The notes beneath the pieces are model-generated. The model did no database searches. It had not been told where the DNA came from and saw only the letters and a list, made by a program, of their open reading frames with translations. Made by a program: the position numbers and the translations under genes. 64,000 bases of DNA from Halomonas cerina (GTDB taxonomy: Bacteria > Pseudomonadota > Gammaproteobacteria > Pseudomonadales > Halomonadaceae), in contig NZ_JACHXP010000009.1 in NCBI RefSeq assembly GCF_014192215.1, positions 97,336-161,335 of the forward strand. The letters run 5' to 3'. Below are positions 9,901 through 20,076 of this stretch, in pieces (positions within the stretch are counted from its first letter, which is position 1; the number at the start of each line of letters is the position of its first letter).

Positions 9901-9945
9901 AAGAAGCCCGCCGAATATCCACTCCAGCGGGCTTTCTTGATTTTA
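9901..9945. terminator. Bidirectional intrinsic terminator between epmB and leuA
   Basis: AAGAAGCCCGC and GCGGGCTTTCTT form a stem with a 15-nt loop, followed by TTTTAT on the plus side; the minus side also ends in a T-rich stretch. It lies between two convergent genes. Confidence 0.75.
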
Positions 9946-10007
9946 TCCTCAACACCGGCCGCCCGTCACCGAACAGCTCGGCGCTTGGCGCTTGCAACTG
10001 GGCGCTG

Positions 10008-11714
10008 TCAGGCCAGCGTTTCGGCCGTGACGTTGGGCGCCGGGGCCTGGGTGGAGAGGTAGCGGTTGAGGGCGCTCATCACCGCCTTCATGGAGGCGCT
10101 GGTGATGCTTTCGTCGGTGCCCACGCCGAACACGGCCTGGCCGTCGATGCGCACCTCCACGTAGGCGATGGCCTCGGCGTCGGCGCCCTGGCCCCGGGAG
10201 TGCTCGTGATAGTCGATGATTTCCACATCGTGTCCGTCGGCTGCCAGCGCCTTGATGAAGGCGGCCAGCGGGCCGTTGCCCTGGCCCCGGATGGTACGAC
10301 GCTCGCCCCGCTCCTCGATGGTCGCCTCCAGGTTCACCGCCGGGCTGTCCGACTCAGAGGTGAGGCGATGATTGACCAGGTTGAAAGGCGTGGTCTTCGC
10401 CAGGTACTCGTCGACGAAGGCCTGGTAGATCATCTGCGAGGTGATCTCCTTGCCCAGTCGGTCGGCCACCTCCTGCACCACCTGACTGAACTCGATGGAC
10501 AGCCGCCGCGGCAGCTCGATGCCATGCTCCTGCTCGAGCAGGTAGGAGACCCCGCCCTTGCCCGACTGGCTGTTGACGCGGATCACCGCCTCGTAGCTGC
10601 GCCCCACGTCCAGGGGGTCGATGGGCAGGTAGGGGACCTCCCAGACCCCCTCCCCGGCCTCGCGGCGAGCGGCCATGCCCTTCTTGATGGCATCCTGGTG
10701 GGAGCCCGAGAAGGCGGTGAATACCAGATCCCCCACGTAGGGATGGCGCGGATGAACCGGCAGCTGGTTGCAGTACTCCACCTCGCGCATGATCGGCGTG
10801 ATGTTGGAAAAGTCGAGCCGCGGATGCACCCCCTGGGTGTACAGGTTCATGGCCAGGGTGACGATGTCGACATTGCCGGTGCGCTCGCCATTGCCGAACA
10901 GGGTGCCCTCCACCCGGTCGGCACCGGCCATCAGGGTGAGTTCGGCGGCGGCCACGCCGGTGCCCCGGTCATTGTGCGGGTGCACGCTGACGATCAGGCA
11001 GTCGCGATCCTTGACGTTACGGCAGAACCACTCCACCTGGTCGGCATAGTTGTTGGGCGGGGCGACCTCCACGGTGGCCGGCAGGTTGACGATCATGGGG
11101 TGCTCGGGGGTGGGCTCGTAGGCGTCCATCACTGCCTCGACGATCTCCACCGCGAAGTCAAGCTCGGTGGTGGTGAACAGCTCCGGCGAGTACTGGAAGG
11201 TCCAGTGGGTCTCGGGCGCGGCGTCCATGCGGCTTCGGATCTGCGTCGTGGCATCGACGGCGATGCGGGTGCATTCAGCCTTGTCGACGTTGAACACCAC
11301 GCGGCGGAACACCGGATCGGTAGCATTGTAGACATGCACGATGGCGTTCTTCGCCCCCTCGAGCGCCTCGAAGGTGCGGTCGATCAGGTGCGGCCGGGCC
11401 TGGGTCAGCACCTGGATGGTGACGTCGTCCGGTACGCGGTCGTTCTCGATCAAGGCGCGCACGAAGTCGAAGTCAGTCTGGGACGCCGAGGGAAAGCCTA
11501 CCTCGATCTGCTTGAAGCCGACCTTGACCAGCAGGTCGAAGAAGCGCTGCTTGCGCTCCTGATCCATGGGATCGATCAGCGCCTGGTTGCCGTCGCGCAG
11601 ATCGACGCTGCACCACAGCGGCGGGGTCTCGATACGCTGGCTAGGCCACTGGCGGTCGGGCAGGTCGACGGCCACGAAGGGGCGGTACTTGGTGGCGGGG
11701 TTGTCGAGCATCAT
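10008..11714 (-). CDS. leuA: 2-isopropylmalate synthase (type 2)
   Basis: LeuA condenses acetyl-CoA with 2-ketoisovalerate, the first committed step to leucine. The 568-aa form with N-terminal [19 protein letters not shown] is the longer LeuA2 group found in actinobacteria and some proteobacteria. The HMGL-like barrel begins LRDGNQAL, with the metal ligands in [10 protein letters not shown]; the C-terminal regulatory LeuA_dimer domain is present. Start codons ATG ATG at 11714/11711 follow a GGGAGA sequence. No leuBCD is nearby. A leader ORF and strong hairpin lie upstream. Confidence 0.95.
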   Translation of the reverse strand: MMLDNPATKYRPFVAVDLPDRQWPSQRIETPPLWCSVDLRDGNQALIDPMDQERKQRFFDLLVKVGFKQIEVGFPSASQTDFDFVRALIENDRVPDDVTIQVLTQARPHLIDRTFEALEGAKNAIVHVYNATDPVFRRVVFNVDKAECTRIAVDATTQIRSRMDAAPETHWTFQYSPELFTTTELDFAVEIVEAVMDAYEPTPEHPMIVNLPATVEVAPPNNYADQVEWFCRNVKDRDCLIVSVHPHNDRGTGVAAAELTLMAGADRVEGTLFGNGERTGNVDIVTLAMNLYTQGVHPRLDFSNITPIMREVEYCNQLPVHPRHPYVGDLVFTAFSGSHQDAIKKGMAARREAGEGVWEVPYLPIDPLDVGRSYEAVIRVNSQSGKGGVSYLLEQEHGIELPRRLSIEFSQVVQEVADRLGKEITSQMIYQAFVDEYLAKTTPFNLVNHRLTSESDSPAVNLEATIEERGERRTIRGQGNGPLAAFIKALAADGHDVEIIDYHEHSRGQGADAEAIAYVEVRIDGQAVFGVGTDESITSASMKAVMSALNRYLSTQAPAPNVTAETLA

Positions 11715-11743
11715 GGTGGTGTTCTCCCGGGTCTTGGCGGCAT

Positions 11744-11896
11744 TCAGAAACGCCGACGCCCCGCTTGCCGATTGGCAGGCGGGGCGTCGGTCGGGTCGAC
11801 GCTGGCACGCATGACAACCCGACACGCCTGATGGCATGTGCAGGGCATGGCAGCGACGACAGTGTTCATGAAGGTAACGATGGTGATGGATAACAT
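11744..11896 (-). CDS. Possible leuA leader peptide ORF (50 codons)
   Basis: An ATG at 11896 opens a 50-codon frame beginning [17 protein letters not shown] and rich in Ile, Val and Thr, with one Leu codon (TTA, rare in this GC-rich DNA). It ends at 11744, 30 bp upstream of leuA, and its 3' part overlaps a strong hairpin. This layout resembles a transcription-attenuation leader for branched-chain amino acid synthesis. Translation and function are inferred; no strong RBS is evident. Confidence 0.45.
   Translation of the reverse strand: MLSITIVTFMNTVVAAMPCTCHQACRVVMRASVDPTDAPPANRQAGRRRF
11753..11790 (-). promoter_or_regulatory. Attenuator-like hairpin upstream of leuA
   Basis: Arms 11753-11769 and 11774-11790 pair over 17 positions with one G-U mismatch and a 4-nt loop. 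In the leuA sense the stem is followed by only CGTTTCTG, so it is a weak classical terminator. A candidate promoter at about 12000-12030 (TTGATT, 17-nt spacer, TGACAT) would place it in the 5' leader. Confidence 0.6.
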
Positions 11897-12043
11897 TGGA
11901 CGACCTCGTTTCGACCGGTACGAAGAGGCGATGCAGACGGCATCGCCCGGCGCGCTCAGCGGCGGGCTAGTAGTCGTAGGTCGAGGACGAGGTGGCGCAA
12001 TGTCATGTTCATGACCATAGAGAATCAAGACTGGGCCGGCTTG

Positions 12044-12883
12044 TCAACCACGGGGGGCGTTTTCCCGGGCAGCCAGGGTCGCTTCCATGCGCTCTAGCTG
12101 GTCGCTCAAGCGGCGCACGTCATCGCGCAGGCCATGCAACTCGGCGGCCTCGCCCTCGCCGTTCTCGATCTCGATCTGCACGCTCTCCTTCTGCATCACG
12201 TCGAGCACGATACCGATCATCATGTTCAGGAAGATAAAGGCCGTCAGGAAGATGAAGGTCAGGTAGTAGAGCCAGCTCCAGGCATAGGCCTCCTGGGTGG
12301 CGTACATCACGTCGGTCCAGTCCTCGAAGGTGGCCACCCGGAACAGCGTCAGCAAGGCGGCCGTGATGTTGCCCCACAGGAAGTCGTCGATGTCGGCGAA
12401 CAGGAAGCTGCCGACCGCCGCGTAGATGTAGAAGATGATGAACATCAGCAGGGCCACGTACCCCATACGCGGGATCGACTTGACCAGTGCCGCCATCAAC
12501 ACCCGCAGCTCGGGGATCAGCGAGACCAGACGCAAGACGCGGAAGATGCGCAGCAGCCGCGCCAGCAGCACCATATCCGAGTTGTCCAGAGGCACCAGGC
12601 TGGCCATGACGATCAGGAAGTCGAAGACGTTCCAGCCTTGGCGGAAGAAGTCCCGCAGGCGCTTCTCGGCGGCCATGCGGATCAGGATCTCGACCAGGAA
12701 GAACACCGTGATTGCCGTATCCAGGACCAGCAGCCACTGTTCGAACCGTGTCGTCTCCTCGTAGGTCTTGGCCCCGATCAGCAGCGCCGAGAGGAGGATG
12801 ATGGCGATGACAGCGGTCTCGAACAGCTTGTTGGCGCGCAGCCGCTCGAAGTGATCGCGCCAGGTGGCGAAGGTAGCGTTCAT
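12044..12883 (-). CDS. Voltage-gated cation channel of the bacterial NaChBac-like family
   Basis: A single-repeat six-TM voltage-gated channel, 279 aa. S4 has arginines every third residue (R109, R112, R115, R118 in LLARLLRIFRVLRL). The pore helix and filter read TFEDW at 185-189, where NaChBac-type sodium channels have TLESW. S6 contains FIFLNMMIGIVLDVM. A C-terminal heptad segment (LRDDVRRLSDQLERMEATLA) could form the family's coiled-coil bundle. ATG 12883 is preferred over an in-frame GTG at 12949. Ion selectivity cannot be read with certainty; the acidic EDW filter allows Na or Ca. Confidence 0.85.
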   Translation of the reverse strand: MNATFATWRDHFERLRANKLFETAVIAIILLSALLIGAKTYEETTRFEQWLLVLDTAITVFFLVEILIRMAAEKRLRDFFRQGWNVFDFLIVMASLVPLDNSDMVLLARLLRIFRVLRLVSLIPELRVLMAALVKSIPRMGYVALLMFIIFYIYAAVGSFLFADIDDFLWGNITAALLTLFRVATFEDWTDVMYATQEAYAWSWLYYLTFIFLTAFIFLNMMIGIVLDVMQKESVQIEIENGEGEAAELHGLRDDVRRLSDQLERMEATLAARENAPRG

Positions 12884-13282
12884 GATGGGATAACTCTCAC
12901 AACGTATTGAATAATAGTTGCTTTTATGATGGGGAACGGTGTGGTTCACCAGTAAACCAAGGCCGTTGGCGGCTCACGACGTACAACTCGACGTATAACT
13001 CCTAGCCGAGAACCGACGCGATAATACCATGCCGCCAGCCTCTGCCATCCTATGGAAGACGCCCTCCACTGCCGGGCTCCTTCCCTGACACAAGCCCCCT
13101 GCTCCTGCTCCCGAGAACAGGTAGGAGGCGTACGTTCGAATGAGGCCTTGGAACAAGAGAGGTGGCGGGAGGATCGGCTGACCAGAGGATGCGTTCAGGT
13201 GAACACGCTAGAAGACCGCCGGCCTACCGGGGGTCGGAATCGCCAGTGTGGCGCCTGGAACGGAAGCAGGCTATGACGTCGC
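12884..13282. other. Intergenic, no gene seen
   Basis: About 400 bp between the channel gene and the small Pmp3-like gene. AT-rich DNA at 12895-12930 may hold the channel promoter. No convincing ORF, tRNA or long inverted repeat was found in the rest. Confidence 0.5.
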
Positions 13283-13441
13283 TCATCGCCGAGCGATGAT
13301 CCACACCGCATGCACGATACCGGGGATGTAGCCCAACAGCGTCAGCAGGATATTGACCCAGAAATGCAGTCCGATGCCGACCTGGAGGAATACGCCCACG
13401 GGGGGCAGCAGAATCGCGAACAGAAGGCGGATCACGTCCAT
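13283..13441 (-). CDS. YqaE/Pmp3-family small membrane protein
   Basis: A 52-aa protein, MDVIRLLFAILLPPVGVFLQ followed by two hydrophobic segments and LGYIPGIVHAVWII. The PPVGVFLQVG and LTLLGYIPGIVHAVW motifs are characteristic of the Pmp3/YqaE family of two-TM stress-related plasma membrane proteins. An AAGGAG RBS lies 9 bp before the ATG at 13441. The gene stands alone, flanked by non-coding DNA. Pmp3 homologues affect membrane potential and salt tolerance in yeast and plants; the role in bacteria is not settled. Confidence 0.9.
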   Translation of the reverse strand: MDVIRLLFAILLPPVGVFLQVGIGLHFWVNILLTLLGYIPGIVHAVWIIARR

Positions 13442-13772
13442 GAGATAGCTCCTTGGTTAGAGGCAATGCCCCCACATGGACTCTATTCGCTGCGCAGCGT
13501 TCACGCCCAAGCGTAAGGAGGCCTCCTTGAGGGCAACCAAAGGGCAGCCGTCCTTGGCCATGAGTCTCTTCATGCGACAACTCGCCAGCATCTGGGATGC
13601 GTCCGAGCCTCGCCTTATCCAGCGTAGCCGAACGCTCACAGTATCGCTACATTTATTTACACTCTCACCGTCACCGCCGCGAGTTATTGCCAAACCTGGT
13701 GGATGCTGGTCTGCACGGTGTGCCCGAGTACTGAACACCCGAGACGCCGCCAGCATCGGCAAAGGCAGTAAC
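13442..13772. other. Intergenic, no gene seen
   Basis: A 331-bp spacer between the Pmp3-like gene and the 3' end of serB. Short open frames exist on both strands but show no family resemblance, RBS or codon pattern like the neighbours. Confidence 0.5.
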
Positions 13773-14978
13773 CTAGGCCTCCAGATCCCGCTGGCGATAG
13801 CCGATCAGATAGAGCACCGCATCGAGCCCCAGGGTGGAGATCGACTGGCGGGCCCGGGCCCGCACCAGTGGCTTGGCACGAAAGGCGATGCCGAGCCCCG
13901 CGGCGGCCAGCATCTTGAGGTCGTTGGCGCCGTCGCCCACGGCGATGGTCTGCTCCATGGCCAGGCCCTCCCGCTCGGCGATCTCGTGCAGCAGCGCGAC
14001 CTTGCGGTCGGCATCGATGATGGGCTCGCGGACCTCGCCGGTCACCTTGCCATCCTCGATCACCAGCTCGTTGGCATGGACCTCGTCGAAGCCGAGCCTC
14101 TCCTGCAGGTGGCGGGCGAAGTAGGTGAAACCGCCGGAGAGAATGGCGGTGCGATAGCCCAGCCGCTTGAGGTGGTGCATCAACCGCTCCAGGCCGTCCA
14201 TCAGCGGCAGCGTTTCGGCGATCTCGGCGAGTACCGACTCGTCGAGTCCCTTGAGCTTGGCCATGCGCTCGCGGAAGCTCTGCGGGAAGTCCAGCTCGCC
14301 GCGCATGGCCCGCTCGGTGACCGCGGCGACCTCGTCATAGACGCCGTGGCGGCGTGCCAGCTCGTCGATCACCTCGGCCTGGATCAGGGTGGAATCCATG
14401 TCGAAGCACACCAGGCGACGGTGGCGGCGCCAGATGGAATCCTCCTGGAGCGCGATGTCCACGCCGTGCATGGCGCCCAGCGCCAGGGCCTTCTCGCGCA
14501 GCGACTCCAGGTCGACCTCTTCGCCTCGCAGCCAGCACTCCACGCAGGCCCCATGCTCCGGGATGCCGCCGTCCAGGGGCTCGCGGCCCGAAAGACGGTG
14601 GATCAGCTCCACGGTCAGGCCATGCTCGGCGGTCAGGGCCCCGACCTCGGCCAGTATCCCCGCTGGCAGGTGGGGCGCCAGCAGGGTCAGGATCAAGCGC
14701 GGCTGGCCGGCCGCCACGCTCCAGCGCTGGTAGTCCTCGGCACTGACCTGGATCGCCTGGACATCGAGCCCCAGGGTGTCGCCGGCCGTGGCCAACGCGC
14801 CTTCCAGATCGCTGTCCCGGTCGAGTCCTACCAGGGCCTCCAGGGACAGGATGCCGAAGGTCACGCTCTGGTTGATGTCCAGCAGGCGGGCGCCACTCGT
14901 CGCCAGGGCCTTGCCCAACCCGGCGAGCTGGCCGGGGCGTGCCGTACCGGTGGCGCGGATCAGTAGTCGTCGTGTCAT
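13773..14978 (-). CDS. serB: Phosphoserine phosphatase SerB
   Basis: SerB makes serine from phosphoserine. The HAD motif I is FDMDSTLIQAEVIDELA, with Asp193 as nucleophile and Asp195 as acid/base; motif II is ILSGGFTYFA and motif III GDGANDLKML. At 401 aa it carries the long N-terminal ACT-type region (residues 1-180) seen in Pseudomonas and related SerB, larger than the 322-aa E. coli enzyme. It lies downstream of parC, separated by a heptamer array. Confidence 0.96.
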   Translation of the reverse strand: MTRRLLIRATGTARPGQLAGLGKALATSGARLLDINQSVTFGILSLEALVGLDRDSDLEGALATAGDTLGLDVQAIQVSAEDYQRWSVAAGQPRLILTLLAPHLPAGILAEVGALTAEHGLTVELIHRLSGREPLDGGIPEHGACVECWLRGEEVDLESLREKALALGAMHGVDIALQEDSIWRRHRRLVCFDMDSTLIQAEVIDELARRHGVYDEVAAVTERAMRGELDFPQSFRERMAKLKGLDESVLAEIAETLPLMDGLERLMHHLKRLGYRTAILSGGFTYFARHLQERLGFDEVHANELVIEDGKVTGEVREPIIDADRKVALLHEIAEREGLAMEQTIAVGDGANDLKMLAAAGLGIAFRAKPLVRARARQSISTLGLDAVLYLIGYRQRDLEA

Positions 14979-15030
14979 GATTCCCTCATTTCATGAGTCG
15001 CCACGAGCTTCGGGCCGCGGGCCACCAGCA

Positions 15031-15100
15031 GCCCGAAGCCCGAAGCCCGAAGCCCGAAGCCCGAAGCCCGAAGCCCGAAGCCCGAAGCCCGAAGCCCGAA
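15031..15100. repeat. Heptanucleotide tandem array (GCCCGAA, 10 copies)
   Basis: Ten perfect copies end two bases from the parC stop codon. Inverted copies (GCTTCGGGCC) are at about 15007-15017, again giving a stem with one expanded arm. Confidence 0.97.
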
Positions 15101-15102
15101 GC

Positions 15103-17355
15103 TCAAGAGTCTACCTCGAGCCGATCGACCTTCTGCAGGCCGCGGGGCAGCTTGCTGCCGCGCCGGCCGCGCTCGCCGCGATAATACTCCAGATCGGCGG
15201 CCTTGAGCGTCAGCTTGCGCTTGCCGGCATGCACCACCAGGGTAGCGCTCGGCGCCAGGACCACCAGGTCGCGGACGAACTCTTCACGCCGCGCCGCCCG
15301 GGCGCCGGGAATGTCGAGCATCTTGTTGCCCTTGCCCTTGGCCATCTCGGGCAACGCCTCGAGCGGGAAGACCAGCAGCCGGCCCTCGTTGGAAACCACC
15401 GCCACGCTCAGATCCTCGACCTCCGGCAGTGCGACGGGCGGCAGCACGTTGCAGCCCTTGGGCAGGGTGAGCACCGCCTTACCGGCCTTGTTCTTGCCGG
15501 TCAGGGTGTCGAGGCGCGCCACGAAGCCGTAGCCACCGTCGGAGGCGAGCAGGTAGCGGGTATCGGGGGGCGCCAGCATCACCCCGATCATGTGGGCCCC
15601 GGCCGCGACGTTGGCGCGCCCGGTAACCGGCTCGCCCTGGCCCCGGGCGCTGGGCAGGTTGTGGGCCTGCAGCGTATAGGCGCGCCCGGTATCGTCCAGC
15701 AGCACCAGCGGCTGGTTGGTCTTGCCCCAGGCGGCCAGGGCGAAACGGTCGCCGGCCTTGTAGGAGAGGCCGGCAGGGTCGATGTCGTGCCCCTTGGCAC
15801 TGCGGATCCAGCCCTTCTCGGAGAGCACCACGGTGATGGGGTCGGCCCCCAGCAGCTCGACCTCGGAGAGCGCTCGGGCCTCCTCGCGCTCGACCAGCGG
15901 CGCGCGGCGCGCATCACCGTAGTCCCTGGCGGCGGCACGCAGTTCCTCCTCGATCAGGTCGGTGAGCCTTGCCTCATCGCCCAGCAATGTCTCAAGATGC
16001 GCCCGTTCCGCCTCCAGGTCGTCCTGCTCGCCACGGATCTTCATCTCCTCGAGCTTGGCCAGGTGGCGCAGGCGCAGCTCGAGAATCGCCTCGGCCTGGT
16101 GCTCGCTGAGACCGAAGGCCTCGATCAGCGCGGCCTTGGGCTCGTCCTCCTCGCGGATGATGCGGATCACCTCGTCGATGTTGAGGTAGGCGATGAGCAG
16201 GCCTTCGAGGATGTGCAACCGGTCCTGGACCTTGCCCAGGCGATGCTCGAGGCGCCGGCGCACCGTGCTGCGCCGGAAGCGCAGCCATTCACCGAGCAGG
16301 TCCGGCAGCGACATGACCCGCGGCCGGCCATCCAGGCCGATCACGTTCATGTTGACGCGGATGTTCTTCTCGAGGTCGGTGGTAGCGAAGAGATGCGCCA
16401 TCAGCGCCTCGATGTCCACCCGGTTCGAGCGTGGCTCGATGACCAGCCGGGTGGGCTCCTCATGGGTGGACTCGTCGCGCAGGTCGGCGACCATGGGCAG
16501 CTTCTTGGCCTGCATCTGGCCGGCGATCTGCTCGAGCACCTTGGCGCCGCTGACTTGGTAGGGCAGCGCGGTGACCACGATACTGCCCTCTTCCATCCCA
16601 TAGCGGGCCCGCAGCTTCACCGAGCCACGCCCGCTTTCGTAGACCTTCCGCAGGTCGCGACGCGGCGTGATGATCTCGGCGGCCGAGGGAAAGTCCGGCG
16701 CCGGCAAATACTCGAGCAGGTCACTGGTGGTCGCCTCGGGATGGCGCAACAGGTGGCAGGTCGCCTCGACCACCTCGGCCACGTTGTGCGGCGGAATGTC
16801 GGTGGCCATGCCCACGGCGATGCCGGTGCCGCCATTGAGCAGCACATGCGGCAACCGTGCCGGCAGCACCACCGGCTCAAACATGGTGCCGTCGAAGTTG
16901 GGGGTCCAGTCCACGGTGCCCTGGCCGAGCTCACTGAGCAGCACCTCGGCGAACTTCGACAGCCGTGCCTCGGTGTAGCGCATGGCGGCGAAGGACTTGG
17001 GATCGTCGGGACTGCCCCAGTTGCCCTGGCCGTCGACCAGCGGGTAGCGGTAGCTGAACGGCTGGGCCATCAGCACCATGGCCTCGTAGCAGGCGCTGTC
17101 GCCGTGGGGATGGAACTTACCCAGCACATCGCCGACGGTACGCGCCGACTTCTTGTACTTGGCGCTGGCATTGAGCGAGAGCTCGCGCATTGCATAGACG
17201 ATGCGCCGCTGCACCGGCTTCATGCCGTCGCCGATGTGCGGCAACGCCCGGTCGAGGATGACGTACATCGAATAGTCGAGGTACGCCTTCTCGGTGTACT
17301 CGCGGAGGGACAGGCGTTCAACGTCGCCCTCCGCCACCTGGATATCCATGGTCAT
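15103..17355 (-). CDS. parC: DNA topoisomerase IV subunit A
   Basis: ParC is the breakage-rejoining subunit of topoisomerase IV, which decatenates daughter chromosomes. The 750-aa protein has the winged-helix CAP region with [14 protein letters not shown] and the active-site tyrosine in [12 protein letters not shown] (Tyr127). Ser87 in HPHGDS corresponds to the quinolone-resistance position Ser80 of E. coli and is unmutated. The C-terminal beta-pinwheel region follows residue ~490. It is downstream of parE on the same strand, separated by another heptamer array. Confidence 0.97.
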   Translation of the reverse strand: MTMDIQVAEGDVERLSLREYTEKAYLDYSMYVILDRALPHIGDGMKPVQRRIVYAMRELSLNASAKYKKSARTVGDVLGKFHPHGDSACYEAMVLMAQPFSYRYPLVDGQGNWGSPDDPKSFAAMRYTEARLSKFAEVLLSELGQGTVDWTPNFDGTMFEPVVLPARLPHVLLNGGTGIAVGMATDIPPHNVAEVVEATCHLLRHPEATTSDLLEYLPAPDFPSAAEIITPRRDLRKVYESGRGSVKLRARYGMEEGSIVVTALPYQVSGAKVLEQIAGQMQAKKLPMVADLRDESTHEEPTRLVIEPRSNRVDIEALMAHLFATTDLEKNIRVNMNVIGLDGRPRVMSLPDLLGEWLRFRRSTVRRRLEHRLGKVQDRLHILEGLLIAYLNIDEVIRIIREEDEPKAALIEAFGLSEHQAEAILELRLRHLAKLEEMKIRGEQDDLEAERAHLETLLGDEARLTDLIEEELRAAARDYGDARRAPLVEREEARALSEVELLGADPITVVLSEKGWIRSAKGHDIDPAGLSYKAGDRFALAAWGKTNQPLVLLDDTGRAYTLQAHNLPSARGQGEPVTGRANVAAGAHMIGVMLAPPDTRYLLASDGGYGFVARLDTLTGKNKAGKAVLTLPKGCNVLPPVALPEVEDLSVAVVSNEGRLLVFPLEALPEMAKGKGNKMLDIPGARAARREEFVRDLVVLAPSATLVVHAGKRKLTLKAADLEYYRGERGRRGSKLPRGLQKVDRLEVDS

Positions 17356-17463
17356 GGGGTTAGCGCCCTTCTACCATCGATGGAAAATTCGCGGGGAGTG
17401 CCCGCACGATACGCTCTGGAAAAGCTTCGGGCCGCGAGCTTCGGGCTGCGAATCCCACGGCCC

Positions 17464-17497
17464 TTAGCCCGTAGCCCGTAGCCCGTAGCCCGTAGCC
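17464..17497. repeat. Heptanucleotide tandem array (GTAGCCC, ~5 copies)
   Basis: A short array with the same unit as at 5891, four bases past the parE stop. GAAGCCC-type inverted relatives (GCTTCGGGCC, GCTTCGGGCTG) lie at 17424-17450, between parE and parC. Confidence 0.93.
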
Positions 17498-17501
17498 GAG
17501 G

Positions 17502-19397
<1,896 letters not shown>

Positions 19398-19421
19398 CTA
19401 TGCATGATGGGGTCGGCGACC

Positions 19422-20048
19422 TCAGCGGCGCGGCCCGACCGTGCCGGGCGCCAAGGCATGGCCGCCGTGGGCCAGCACCGCCGGCAGGTAATCGGCCAGG
19501 GCAGCAAAGCCATGGTCACCTCGGGGATGCAGGATGCATCGGGCGCCGCGGTAACACGCGAAGGCATCCCGGCAGTCTAGGGTCTCGTCGGCGGTGCCCA
19601 GCAACAGCAGGTAGCGCGCCGGGGTGACGTGGACGGGCGTCAGGGCCGCCAGTTCCTCACGGTGGGCCGCCTCGACGACGAAGGTCTCCTCGGTGTAGGG
19701 ATTGACGAACGCAGTGTCGATCCAGTCTGCCACCAGCCCCGCCGGCGCGACCGCCGGATTGACCAGGACCGCGGGCAGCCCATGGCGCTCCGCCAGCAGG
19801 GTGGCCAGAAAGCCCCCCATGGAGCTGCCCACCAGCAGCGGATACGCCCCCAGCCGTGACAGGCATGCCTCGGCCTGGGCCAGCGCCGCGCCGGGGCGAT
19901 GCGGCAGGTGGGGGGTCTCCCGGGGCAGCCCGAGCGCATCGCAGGCACAGCGCATCAGCGCTGCCTTGGGCGAGGCGCTGCCGCTGTTGAAGCCGTGCAG
20001 GTAGAGCACGCCACTGGCCGGTCGCCGGTCGAGCGGCGCACTCAGCAT
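19422..20048 (-). CDS. yqiA: YqiA-family alpha/beta-hydrolase (esterase)
   Basis: A 208-aa YqiA/UPF0227-type hydrolase. The opening LYLHGFNSGSASPKA, the nucleophile elbow VGSSMGGFLAT and the final His in PRGDHGF form the expected catalytic set. The physiological substrate of this family is unknown; E. coli YqiA hydrolyses short acyl esters and CoA thioesters. It is followed by parE as in enterobacteria, while the other members of the E. coli cluster (nudF, yqiB, cpdA) are 13 kb away here. Confidence 0.9.
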   Translation of the reverse strand: MLSAPLDRRPASGVLYLHGFNSGSASPKAALMRCACDALGLPRETPHLPHRPGAALAQAEACLSRLGAYPLLVGSSMGGFLATLLAERHGLPAVLVNPAVAPAGLVADWIDTAFVNPYTEETFVVEAAHREELAALTPVHVTPARYLLLLGTADETLDCRDAFACYRGARCILHPRGDHGFAALADYLPAVLAHGGHALAPGTVGPRR

Positions 20049-20076
20049 ACCTCAAGCCCTGTATATATGGCCAGCA

